Assembly (NCBI GenBank): GCA_028710135.1
Contig: JAQUSS010000006.1
Coordinates: forward strand, 1-45,257
Direction of reading: 5' to 3'
Length of the DNA: 45,257 bases
Source: Gemmiger sp.
GTDB lineage: Bacteria > Bacillota > Clostridia > Oscillospirales > Ruminococcaceae
The translations under genes were made by a program, and so were the position numbers. The notes below the pieces were generated by a model. The model searched no databases and was not told where the DNA came from. It saw only the letters and a program-made list of their open reading frames with translations. Below are positions 7,690 through 15,728 of the stretch, piece after piece (the stretch's first letter is position 1; each line of letters opens with the position of its first letter).

Positions 7690-8425
7690 GGCCACGTTGG
7701 CCGCCACGATGATCAATCATCACCGCAACCCGTAGGGCCACCATACATGGTGGCCGCCCCCCGGCGTGGTGTGCGGTTTTTGGGTTGCCGAGGTGCGGCG
7801 GGCGGCCGTTCGGGCATGGTGGGTGGTGGCGATTTTGCCCCAACACGGGCGCGGTGCCGGTTTTTGCCAGGCCCCGTTACCCCCATAGGGCGGCCACCAT
7901 ATATGGTGGCCCTACAGAGGCCCCGCACCTCATAGGGCGGTGGCAATTTTCCCATGGCACATTGGCCGCCACGGAGGCCAATCATCACCGCAACCCGTAG
8001 GGCCACCATACATGGTGGCCGCCCCCCGGGCGGTGTTGTGGTTTTGGGGGTTGCCGGGGTCCGGCGGGTGGCCGTTCGGGCATGGCGGGTGGTGCCGATT
8101 TTGCCCCAACATGGGCGCGATGCCGGTTTTTACCGGGCCCCATTGGCCGCCACGGAGGCCAATCATCACCGCAACCCGTAGGGCCACCATACATGGTGGC
8201 CGCCCCCCGGCGGTGTTGTGGTTTTTTGGGGTTGCCAGGGTCCGGCGGGTGGCCGCCTGGGCATGGCGGGCGGTGCCGATTTTGCCCAGACACGGACGCG
8301 GTACAAATTTTATGCCCCAACATGGGTACGGTGCCGTTTTTGCCAGGCCCCGTTGGCCGCGTAGGGCGGCCACCATATATGGTGGCCCTACGGAGGCACC
8401 CCCGCTTCCCTCCCCCCCCTACACC
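7690..8425. repeat. Palindromic repeat cluster 4 (intergenic, no gene)
   Basis: This 0.7-kb block contains only version A palindromes, in both orientations: forward frame (GTAGGGCCACCATACATGGTGGCCGCCC) at 7736-7755, 8001-8020 and 8182-8201; reverse frame with a TATA centre at 7892-7911 and 8368-8387. Around them a larger unit (CAATCATCACCGCAACCCGTAGGG ... GGTTGCCGGGGTCCGGCGGGTGGCCG ... GATTTTGCCCCAACATGGGCGC) is repeated three times with about 180-270-bp spacing. ORFs called here on both strands are shadows. Confidence 0.85.
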
Positions 8426-8474
8426 AAAAATAAAAAAATGTGACATTTTGGGGCGTTTGGGGGTATCCTTGTCA

Positions 8475-8484
8475 GAACCGGTTC
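8475..8484. promoter_or_regulatory. Short palindrome GAACCGGTTC before the sigma gene
   Basis: A perfect 10-base palindrome ends 3 bases before the AAGGAGG ribosome binding site of the ECF sigma gene. It may be part of its promoter or operator. The evidence is symmetry and position only. Confidence 0.3.
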
Positions 8485-8502
8485 CCGAAGGAGGTAATTG
8501 CA

Positions 8503-9000
8503 ATCGACAATGCAGAATTTGAAACCTTGATGCAAACGTACCAGGATGTAATCTGGCGGGTGGCCCTCAACTATACCAAAAACCCAACCGATGCCGAGGA
8601 TGTGGCGCAAAACACCTTGCTGCGCATCTACCGCGCCAAAAGCACCCCGCCGCTTGGCGATGCGGCACACCTGCGCTACTGGGTGCTGCGCATTGCGGTA
8701 AACGAGAGCAAACGCTGGCTGGCGGCGCCCTGGCATATCCACCGACAACAAAGCCTGCCGCTGCCGGAGGAACTGCCCGCCACCACGGGCATGACCACGC
8801 GCGAGCAGACGCTGTATGCCGCGCTGGAAACCCTGCCCGCAAAGTATCGCATTACACTGTACCTATTTTATTACGAAGATTTGCCCGTGAAAGAGATTGC
8901 GGCGCTGCTCAACATTTCCGCCACGGCGGTCACCACCCGCCTTGCGCGGGGGCGGGGCGCGCTCAAGGCCCATTTGGAAGGAGTTTTTTTCGATGTGTGA
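8503..9000 (+). CDS. ECF RNA polymerase sigma factor
   Basis: Sigma-70 family ECF factor of about 166 residues. Region 2 covers about residues 10-45 (VIWRVALNYTKNPTDAEDVAQNTLLRIYRAK) and region 4 about 108-155 (LPAKYRITLYLFYYEDLPVKEIAALLNIS). The start is unusual. A perfect AAGGAGG (8488-8494) points to about 8503, where the in-frame codon is ATC (encoding the I before DNAEFETLMQTYQD, which is where relatives begin). ATT 8497 is only 2 bases from it. The only canonical alternatives are GTG 8440, with no ribosome binding site, and ATG 8530, inside the domain. Its stop overlaps the next gene, as in sigma/anti-sigma pairs. Confidence 0.85.
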   Translation: MDNAEFETLMQTYQDVIWRVALNYTKNPTDAEDVAQNTLLRIYRAKSTPPLGDAAHLRYWVLRIAVNESKRWLAAPWHIHRQQSLPLPEELPATTGMTTREQTLYAALETLPAKYRITLYLFYYEDLPVKEIAALLNISATAVTTRLARGRGALKAHLEGVFFDV

Positions 9001-9700
9001 AGAATATGTAACCATGAACCAAAAGCTGCGCGCGCCGTCAACGCTTGGCGGCCGGGTGCGCCGCAAAATCGAAGCGCCCCGCCGCCCGGCACCCCGCGCG
9101 CGCATACCGGCCACCATTTTGGCAACCTGCTGCCTGGCGCTGGCGCTGGTTGGGGCCGGGATGTATTTTAAAACAACGCACACCGTTTTTGGAACGTCCG
9201 TGCAGGAAAGCGTCCCCCTGCAAGAAAAGCTGAACGGCACGACCGAAATTTGGAGCACCCGGGATATGAACCTGCCGGAAGGCACGGTGGGCTATTTTAT
9301 TTTGGGCTCGCTGGGCGAGGCGGACACGCTGAACAGCGGCCTGCTGCTCATGCAGGATGGCCGGGTTTTGCTGCGCCAGGCCGGGCAGGAGGATGAAAGC
9401 ATCGGCGGCGCATTCACCGCGCTGCCGCCCGAAACCTTCCGCTATGCCCCCCGCGATAGCCATGGCGCGACCGACGCGGTGGCAACCGGCACCGCCCTGG
9501 CGCAGTATTGCTTTACCTGCACGGTGAATGACGAGGCGCGCGCCGTCACGCTGACCCGCCTGCGCGACGGCAGCGGCTACATCGGCTACGCGGTTCAGTA
9601 CGAAGGGATGGACGGCGTGGGCATTTTGTATGACCCACAAACCTTTAATGCCGGCTGCGCCATGGATTATGCCCTGGGGTTTTCCGGGGGTAAAAAATAG
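8993..9700 (+). CDS. Single-span membrane protein, putative anti-sigma partner
   Basis: A 235-residue protein whose ATG overlaps the end of the sigma gene and follows GGAAGGAG. A basic N-terminus of about 40 residues (VRRKIEAPRRPAPRARIP) precedes one membrane helix (ATILATCCLALALVGAGMYF, about 42-61) and a large extracytoplasmic part with no recognised domain. This is the topology and gene order of membrane anti-sigma factors that hold the ECF factor until an external signal arrives. No zinc-finger anti-sigma motif (HxxxCxxC) is present, so the role rests on context. Confidence 0.6.
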   Translation: MCEEYVTMNQKLRAPSTLGGRVRRKIEAPRRPAPRARIPATILATCCLALALVGAGMYFKTTHTVFGTSVQESVPLQEKLNGTTEIWSTRDMNLPEGTVGYFILGSLGEADTLNSGLLLMQDGRVLLRQAGQEDESIGGAFTALPPETFRYAPRDSHGATDAVATGTALAQYCFTCTVNDEARAVTLTRLRDGSGYIGYAVQYEGMDGVGILYDPQTFNAGCAMDYALGFSGGKK

Positions 9701-9769
9701 CCCGCGAGGGCGCTTCCGCGCGGTAGCTGCGCCCCGGTGCCGGTTCCGGCAGTGCTTTTGCGGTGTGGC

Positions 9770-9798
9770 TTGTAATGAAAATAGGGATATGCTAGAAT
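9770..9798 (+). promoter_or_regulatory. Sigma-A promoter of the SGNH hydrolase gene
   Basis: TTGTAA (9770-9775) and TAGAAT (9793-9798) are 17 bp apart, and a TG at 9790-9791 gives an extended -10 element. It lies 64 bp upstream of the SGNH start, so that gene is transcribed independently of the sigma operon. Confidence 0.7.
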
Positions 9799-9861
9799 GG
9801 CCTCAACCGAAAAAGCAGGGGGTACAAAAAGTACCCAAAATGCGGAAAAGAGGAAATGAAA

Positions 9862-10500
9862 ATGCGGGTGTTGTTTCAGGGCGATTCGATTACCGATGGC
9901 GGTTGGGTGCGCAACGCGGACCCGAACCACTTGATGGGGCAAAGCTATGCCTACCTGGTGGCTTCGCGGGTGGGCTTTCTGGCGCCGGAAAAGAACCACG
10001 AATTTTTTAACCGCGGCATCAGCGGCGATAGCTGCGCCAAGATGGGCGGGCGCTGGCAGGAGGATACGCTGGATTTGAAGCCGGATATCCTCAGCATTCT
10101 GGTGGGCATCAACGATGTGGGCATCGAGGCCAACAGCCCGCGCGAGCTGGCCTACCACGGGATGCGGGGGATGTACGGGTACCTGCTGAACGAAACCTTG
10201 CAGGTGCTGCCGAAGGTGCGGCTGGTGATGATGGAGCCCTTCTTTTTGGATAGCGGCAATATGGAGCGTGCGCGCTTTGCCCGGATGGAGGAAGGCTTGC
10301 AGGATTACCGCCGCGATGTTCGGGAGCTGGCGGAGCAATATAACGCGGTGTTTGTGCCGCTGCAAAGCCGGTTTGAGGCGGCGGCAAAGCGGATGCCCGC
10401 AAACTACTGGCTGTGGGATAGCGTACACCCCACCTACGCGGGCCACGGCCTGATAGCAGATGCCTGGCTGGAAAAAGCAGGCGATTTGCTGCTAAAATAA
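9862..10500 (+). CDS. SGNH/GDSL hydrolase family esterase
   Basis: A cytoplasmic 212-residue lipase/acylhydrolase-like enzyme. The blocks of the SGNH family are present: FQGDSITDGG (nucleophile Ser, about residue 9), NRGISGDS (Gly block), VGINDVG (Asn block) and DSVHPTYAGH near the C-terminus with the catalytic Asp-x-x-His. Relatives remove acetyl groups from xylo-oligosaccharides or other glycans. GAGG lies 8 bases before ATG 9862; the ORF track start at 9856 is two codons earlier. It has its own promoter and is followed by a strong terminator. Confidence 0.88.
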   Translation: MRVLFQGDSITDGGWVRNADPNHLMGQSYAYLVASRVGFLAPEKNHEFFNRGISGDSCAKMGGRWQEDTLDLKPDILSILVGINDVGIEANSPRELAYHGMRGMYGYLLNETLQVLPKVRLVMMEPFFLDSGNMERARFARMEEGLQDYRRDVRELAEQYNAVFVPLQSRFEAAAKRMPANYWLWDSVHPTYAGHGLIADAWLEKAGDLLLK

Positions 10501-10587
10501 TTCCCAGCCCGTGGGGCATTTAAAGCAGCAATTTAAAGCAGAAAAAGAAAAGGCGAAAAAGGCCCCAAAAGGCAAAAAAGCAAAATG

Positions 10588-10633
10588 AAAAAGAGATGCC
10601 CTCTCCAATTGTTGGAGAGGGTACCTCTTTTTT
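10588..10633. terminator. Bidirectional terminator between SGNH and yesN-like genes
   Basis: A long near-perfect stem, AAAAAGAG-atg-CCCTCTCCAA / TTGGAGAGG-gtac-CTCTTTTTT, has A and T runs on both flanks. It sits between the convergent SGNH hydrolase and response-regulator genes and can stop transcripts from both. Confidence 0.85.
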
Positions 10634-10684
10634 GGGGTGTGTTTGCCTGGCCCCCGGCGGGCCTTGCAACGGCGGCGTGGCGGC

Positions 10685-11872
10685 CTAGCGGGTGTCGGCG
10701 CTACCGTTGTGCTTAAACTCGGTGACGGTACAGCCGTAATATTTTTTAAAGCTAAGGCTAAAATATTGCCCGTTGTTGTACCCGGTCAACTCGGCAATCT
10801 GGTAGCTTTTTAGGTCGGTGGTTTTCAGCAGCTCGGCGGCCTTTTCCATCCGAACCTGAATCAAATAATCGTACAGGTTGATGCCGTACTTCTCTTTGTA
10901 CAGGCTGGTTAGGTAGCAGTGGTTGATGTTAAAATGGTTGGCAATGTTCAGCAGGGTCAGCTCCGGGTTGCTGTATTCGGCCTTGATGTACTGCTGTATC
11001 CGGGACATTAAATCGGTGATTTGGTTGTTTCTGGTTTTTTGGGCGGTTTGGTAGGAAAGGTAAAGGTCCTGTAGCTCTTGAAAATACAGGCCGTAAAAAA
11101 AGGCCCCATAAATATGCAGGTTTTCTTCCAACCAGGCGTTTAAGTGCGCCTGCATCTGCTGTAGCTTCAGCTGAAACGCCTTTTTATCGGCAGTATGGTT
11201 CGCTGTAAAAATAAAAAATAGCTGGGTGGTATCCAGGGGGACAAAAAAGCTACCGGGGAAGGCATCGTTCCACTGCTGGCAGCCCTGCTTCAGCAGTGCC
11301 ATCAACCCCTGGGCGGTAATGGAATCAATGCTTTTTAAATCCACAAAGCCCACGGTACCAAAGCCGTTATCCAACCGCAAATCCAGCGCTTGGCACACCG
11401 ATTGATCAATGCCGGTAAAGTTGTTGGTCATCAACTGGGAGATAAAGTGGCGGCAAATTTGGGGGTACCGCTGCTCCAGCACATAGGTGGTCTTTTTTTC
11501 CTGCTTGATCAGGCATTCGGCTTTTTTTAAAACATCAATCAGGGTTTGGGTCATCACCGGCTTGGTAAGGTAATCGATTGCGTTTAATTTTAGGGCCTGC
11601 TGCGCATACTCAAAATCTTTATAGCCGGAAAGAAAGATGAATTTTACGCTGGGGTAATAATCCTTGGCGATAATGGCCATCTGGATCCCATCCATCACCG
11701 GCATTTTAATGTCGGTTAGAATCACATCGGGTTGGTGGGCCTGCATAAATTCCAGCGCATCCATCCCGTTTTTGGCGCAGTAGATTAGCTCCCACCCATA
11801 CTGCGCCCAAGGGATGCGTTTTTCGATGTTTTTGCGCGCAATCACATCGTCGTCGTTAAATAAAATTTTCAT
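10685..11872 (-). CDS. YesN-like response regulator (REC + AraC-type HTH)
   Basis: A 395-residue two-component regulator. The N-terminal receiver domain (1-120) has the acidic pocket NDDD (6-9), phosphoacceptor Asp54 in LTDIKMP and Lys in TKPV. The middle 130-290 region is variable. The C-terminal AraC-type double helix-turn-helix (about 295-390) carries the signature YQIAELTGYNNGQYFSLSFKKYYG. The start at 11872 lies inside the end of the kinase gene (17-base overlap), indicating translational coupling. The ORF track's extra 28 codons are kinase-gene sequence. It probably activates the divergent sugar transporter and hydrolase genes. Confidence 0.92.
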   Translation of the reverse strand: MKILFNDDDVIARKNIEKRIPWAQYGWELIYCAKNGMDALEFMQAHQPDVILTDIKMPVMDGIQMAIIAKDYYPSVKFIFLSGYKDFEYAQQALKLNAIDYLTKPVMTQTLIDVLKKAECLIKQEKKTTYVLEQRYPQICRHFISQLMTNNFTGIDQSVCQALDLRLDNGFGTVGFVDLKSIDSITAQGLMALLKQGCQQWNDAFPGSFFVPLDTTQLFFIFTANHTADKKAFQLKLQQMQAHLNAWLEENLHIYGAFFYGLYFQELQDLYLSYQTAQKTRNNQITDLMSRIQQYIKAEYSNPELTLLNIANHFNINHCYLTSLYKEKYGINLYDYLIQVRMEKAAELLKTTDLKSYQIAELTGYNNGQYFSLSFKKYYGCTVTEFKHNGSADTR

Positions 11873-13682
11873 CCTGTTCGCAAATCCCTCCTGGTCGTTC
11901 GTATTCCTTGGGTAGCAAAATGGTGACGGTGGTGCCTTGCTCCGGCGCACTTTCAATGCGCAAACCGTAGTCGGCCCGGTAGGTTAGCTGAATACGCGCG
12001 TGTACGTTTTTTAAGCCGTACAGCTTGCCTTTTTCAACGGGGTCGAATTTTAGGCACAGGTTTTCCTCAATCTGTTTCAGTGCGGGCGGCGGTATGCCAA
12101 CGCCGTTATCGGCAATGGTAACAACCAGCCCCGCGTCCCCCTCCCGCACCTGAATCAGAATATGGCCCATTTTATCTTGCAGGGGGTGGATGCCGTGGTA
12201 GATGGCATTTTCCAAAATGGGCTGCAACAGCTTTTTGATGGTCACGCACTTTTTCAGGTTCTCGGGCAGGTCAATTTCATAGGTGAAATCCGCAAAGCGA
12301 ATTTTCATCACCGATAGGTACATGGCAGCGTGGGTACACTCCTCCTCCAGCGTGAGGAAGGAGGCCCCCTTGCTTACCCCAATGCGGTAAAAGGTTGCAA
12401 GCGAATGGGTCATTTCCATGGCGCTATCCACCTCGCGCAGATCGCAAAGCTGGTAGATGGTATCCAGCGCGTTATATAGGAAATGCGGGTTGATTTGCTC
12501 GTACAAAATATTTAGCTCGGTGATGCGCCGCTCGTCCATCTCGTGGTTTAAATCGCGTATCAGGTGGCGGATATGGGCCAAAAAATTGTTGAGGGTTTGG
12601 TTGATGGTTTGAATTTCGCGGCTGCCCGAAACCTCAAACCGAACCCGCTTGGTTAAATCGTGCGGTTGCACCAGGCAGTTGTTCAGTTCAATCAGCGGTT
12701 GGGATACGGTAAAATAAATTAAAAAATAGGTGCCGGCGCAGCAGGCCAAAAACAGCAAAACCACCACAACCATCGCCTTGGAAAGGGGCTTTTGGTTTAA
12801 GGAGATGGCAGCGCTTGGAATTTCGGACAACACCCCCAGCGAGATATCCGGCGCACCAAAGGCGACCGGCGTGTAAAAAAAGCAATTTTGCCCGAAGGAA
12901 AATTGCGCGGGGGCCAAGCTTCCGGCAGAGGGTTCAGCCGGTATTTTGGCAAGGGCGGCAGCCGCAATGGGCGCGCCGGTTTGCAGCAAAACCTGGTTGC
13001 CGCTGGTGATGGCAAACTGGCTGCCGGGGGCAATGATGGCATTTTGAATTTCCTTTTGAATCAATTGGTCGTTCAGCTCAAACAAGATAAACCCGCGCAC
13101 GGCAGAATTTTCGTCCCCCAAAAGCATCATCAACCCCAGGGCAGAGCGGCCCTGGGTGCTGGTTTGGGGCGGTGAACCCTGCTGCGGGAAAACCCAGGTT
13201 AAATTTTGGGCGCTGACGCTGCGCTGGTACTGCGCGTAATCAAAATCGAAGGAAGAAATATGCTCCGACGATTGGGTGCTTAAAAATACAAAGATGGAGT
13301 TGTTGTCCAAAAACAGCGAGATACTGCGGAAATAGTTGGTGTTGGCGGTAATTTGGTTTTGCAGCAGCTGGTGCAGCCGGTAATAGTTGGCAGGGGAGAT
13401 GGCCTCGGCTTTATTTTTGAGCAGGTTTTGGCGCATATTAAAAAAGTACCAATTGGAGGTAACCCCCTCGGCCGCGTGGTAAACCGCGTTCAGCGTTTGC
13501 CCCAGCGAATTGCTAATTTGGGCGTTGATGTTGGTGGCGCTTTGGTAAGCCTGGCTTTCAAGCTGGCGGCTGCCCACCACAAAAAAGCCGTAATAGGTAA
13601 TTAAAATCAGCAAAATTAGGGGGATAAAGGAAATTAGGATAATGGAACGGATAGAAAACGAGGATAGCCACTTTTTGCTCAT
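11856..13682 (-). CDS. YesM-like sensor histidine kinase
   Basis: A membrane sensor kinase of 608 residues. The first membrane helix (about 10-35, SIILISFIPLILLILITYYGF) and second (about 280-305, MVVVVLLFLACCAGTYFLIYF) flank a ~245-residue extracytoplasmic sensor domain. A HAMP segment, the His_kinase domain with phosphorylated His in INPHFLYNALDTIY, and an ATPase domain with NAIYHG and ADNGVGIP follow. GGAG lies 8 bases before ATG 13682. It is coupled to the response regulator and divergent from a CUT1 ABC transporter, the usual layout for sensing the transported glycan. Confidence 0.92.
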   Translation of the reverse strand: MSKKWLSSFSIRSIILISFIPLILLILITYYGFFVVGSRQLESQAYQSATNINAQISNSLGQTLNAVYHAAEGVTSNWYFFNMRQNLLKNKAEAISPANYYRLHQLLQNQITANTNYFRSISLFLDNNSIFVFLSTQSSEHISSFDFDYAQYQRSVSAQNLTWVFPQQGSPPQTSTQGRSALGLMMLLGDENSAVRGFILFELNDQLIQKEIQNAIIAPGSQFAITSGNQVLLQTGAPIAAAALAKIPAEPSAGSLAPAQFSFGQNCFFYTPVAFGAPDISLGVLSEIPSAAISLNQKPLSKAMVVVVLLFLACCAGTYFLIYFTVSQPLIELNNCLVQPHDLTKRVRFEVSGSREIQTINQTLNNFLAHIRHLIRDLNHEMDERRITELNILYEQINPHFLYNALDTIYQLCDLREVDSAMEMTHSLATFYRIGVSKGASFLTLEEECTHAAMYLSVMKIRFADFTYEIDLPENLKKCVTIKKLLQPILENAIYHGIHPLQDKMGHILIQVREGDAGLVVTIADNGVGIPPPALKQIEENLCLKFDPVEKGKLYGLKNVHARIQLTYRADYGLRIESAPEQGTTVTILLPKEYERPGGICEQDENFI

Positions 13683-13741
13683 ATAGCCACTCCCACTGCG
13701 CTTTCTGCGCAAGAGAAATTTTGTTCATATGTCATAAAATT

Positions 13742-13770
13742 ATTATAGATTGTTTGAAGTGTGTAGTCAA
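13742..13770 (-). promoter_or_regulatory. Sigma-A promoter of the kinase/regulator operon
   Basis: On the minus strand TTGACT (13770-13765) and TATAAT (13747-13742) are 17 bp apart, a near-consensus promoter 60 bp upstream of the kinase start. The rest of the 225-bp divergent spacer is AT-rich. It contains a TATAAT on the plus strand at 13801-13806 without a good -35 box, consistent with an activator-dependent promoter for the transporter. Confidence 0.75.
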
Positions 13771-13907
13771 CGAACCGAACAAAGTAACAAAAAATATCAA
13801 TATAATTTCCAAATATAGTGTAAAACATCCAAAATATACTGCATTTCCTCGGCGTCAAATCCGTGGTTTAATAAAACCATCACAACAAAACAAGAGAGGA
13901 TGGAACC

Positions 13908-14825
13908 ATGACAAATGTAAAAGCATCGGCTACAGGGCCGGTTCTGGCGCGCAAAAAAACAGATTGCGCCCCCTACCTGCTGTTGTTGCCCGCCGTACTG
14001 CTGGTTGCCGCGTTTATGCTGTACCCCATCGGCAACGTATTTTACCTTAGCCTACAGCATTATAACCCAACCAAGCCCTGGATGAATGGCTTTGCCGGGC
14101 TGGAAAATTTTGCAAAGATTTTGTCGGATGCGGATTTCAGAAATTCTTTGCTGGTATCGGCAAAATGGGTGCTGGCCGAAGTTTCGCTTCAGCTGGTGTT
14201 CGGCATGATGATTGCGCTGATTTTAAACCAAAAGTTTCGCGGGCGGGGGCTGTTCCGCACGCTGGCGTTCATCCCTTGGGCAATGTCCGGCGTGTTGACC
14301 GCCGTGCTGTGGAGCCTGATTTATAACCAAAACGTTGGCTTGCTCAACGATGTACTGTTGAAGCTGGGGCTGATTGATACCCCCCGCGCCTGGCTTGCCA
14401 ACTCGGGGTTGGTGTTTGGCTCGGTGGTGGTGGCCGAGCTTTGGCGGGGCATCCCGTTTTTTGCCATCAGCCTGCTGGCGGCCATGCAAAATATCTCGGG
14501 CGATTTGTACGAGGCCGCCAACGTGGACGGTTGCTCCCGCTGGAAAGCCTTTTTGTACATCACCTTGCCCTCCCTAAAAGATACCATCATCCTTACAACG
14601 CTGCTGCGCGCCGTGTGGGAGTTTAATAGTGTAGATTTGATTTATAGCTTAACCGGCGGCGGGCCGGTGGGCAAAACCACCACCCTTAGCATCTTGATTG
14701 CCAACCACGCCACCAAAACCAACAACTACGGCTACGGCTCGGCAATTTCGGTCATCAGCTTTATCATCTTGGCCATTATCTCGCTGGTGTATTTAAAAGC
14801 TTCTAAATTTGGAACGTCGGAGTGA
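13908..14825 (+). CDS. Sugar ABC transporter permease, MalF/LplB type
   Basis: A 305-residue inner-membrane subunit of a CUT1-family carbohydrate importer with six predicted helices, the first at about 23-45 (YLLLLPAVLLVAAFMLYPIGNVF). The EAA loop that contacts the ATPase is present (LYEAANVDGCSRWKAFLYITLPSLKD, about 202-227). AAGAGAGG precedes the ATG. It is the first gene of a permease-permease-binding protein operon. No ATPase gene is in the window, so a shared MsmX-type ATPase is likely encoded elsewhere. Confidence 0.92.
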   Translation: MTNVKASATGPVLARKKTDCAPYLLLLPAVLLVAAFMLYPIGNVFYLSLQHYNPTKPWMNGFAGLENFAKILSDADFRNSLLVSAKWVLAEVSLQLVFGMMIALILNQKFRGRGLFRTLAFIPWAMSGVLTAVLWSLIYNQNVGLLNDVLLKLGLIDTPRAWLANSGLVFGSVVVAELWRGIPFFAISLLAAMQNISGDLYEAANVDGCSRWKAFLYITLPSLKDTIILTTLLRAVWEFNSVDLIYSLTGGGPVGKTTTLSILIANHATKTNNYGYGSAISVISFIILAIISLVYLKASKFGTSE

Positions 14826-14831
14826 TAGGGA

Positions 14832-15665
14832 ATGCAAACGAAATTACGCGAAAAAATTTTCCTGCGGTGGCTTCCGCTGGTGGTCATCAACATTTATGTG
14901 CTGGTGCCCATCCTGTGGACGGTCATTACCTCGCTCAAGGCGGAAGGCGATATTTTAAAAAAGCCCATCCGCTACCTGCCCAACCCCGCCACCATTGAAA
15001 ACTACCTGCGCGCATGGGTAAACTGCAATTTCAGCAAATACTTTTTAAATTCCATGTTCATCTCGGTGGTATCGGTATCGGCTATTGTGCTGATTGCCAT
15101 TATGGTGGGGTATGCGCTAAATCGGTTTCAGTTCCGGGGGCGCACCGCGTTTATGCTGTTGCTGCTCTGCATCCAGTTTATCCCCCATGCGGTACTGTTG
15201 ATTCCACTGTTCAACACCTTCCACGCCATGAACCTGATTGGCAAGCCCCTGGCGGTGATTTTGGTGTGCATCACCTTTCAGTTCCCCTTCAACTCCATTT
15301 TGATGCGGGGCTTTATCAGCGGCATCCCCTACACGCTGGAGGAAGCCGCCCAAATTGATGGCTGTAACCGTTTTCAGGCGGTTCTCAAGGTGGTTATTCC
15401 GGTGCTGGTGCCCGGCATTGTAACCACGGCGGCCTTTGCCTTTATCGGCGTGTGGAACGAATTTTTGTTCAGCATGATGTTTTTGAACGATGCGGCAAAC
15501 TATACCATCCCCATCGGGCTGAAAATGATGCAGGGCGAATACAACATCAGCTACGGCGCACTGGCGGCGGGGGCCATCATTGCTATGTCCATCCCGGTGG
15601 CACTGTTTGCCTACCTGCAAAAATACCTGGTAACGGGCCTAAGCGCGGGTGCCGTAAAGGGGTAA
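14832..15665 (+). CDS. Sugar ABC transporter permease, MalG/YcjP type
   Basis: The second CUT1 permease, 277 residues and six predicted helices. The EAA loop is PYTLEEAAQIDGCNRFQAVLKVVIPVLVPG (about 166-197). It begins 6 bases after the first permease stop, so the two are co-translated and form the membrane heterodimer. The imported glycan cannot be read from the permease, but downstream sulfatase and GH106-like genes suggest a sulfated or rhamnose-containing oligosaccharide. Confidence 0.92.
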   Translation: MQTKLREKIFLRWLPLVVINIYVLVPILWTVITSLKAEGDILKKPIRYLPNPATIENYLRAWVNCNFSKYFLNSMFISVVSVSAIVLIAIMVGYALNRFQFRGRTAFMLLLLCIQFIPHAVLLIPLFNTFHAMNLIGKPLAVILVCITFQFPFNSILMRGFISGIPYTLEEAAQIDGCNRFQAVLKVVIPVLVPGIVTTAAFAFIGVWNEFLFSMMFLNDAANYTIPIGLKMMQGEYNISYGALAAGAIIAMSIPVALFAYLQKYLVTGLSAGAVKG

Positions 15666-15728
15666 GCGCAACCGGGGGCCTAAACAATAAAACCAAAAGC
15701 AACCAAAATAAAAAGGAGAGAAAACAAG

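Noticed and set aside
7690-8425. CRISPR-like array
   Set aside because: Repeats are palindromes with similar linkers and unequal spacing, in both orientations; there are no unique spacers and no cas genes.
13683-13907. Riboswitch in the divergent kinase/permease spacer
   Set aside because: No conserved riboswitch sequence or extended stem structure seen; the region is AT-rich promoter sequence.
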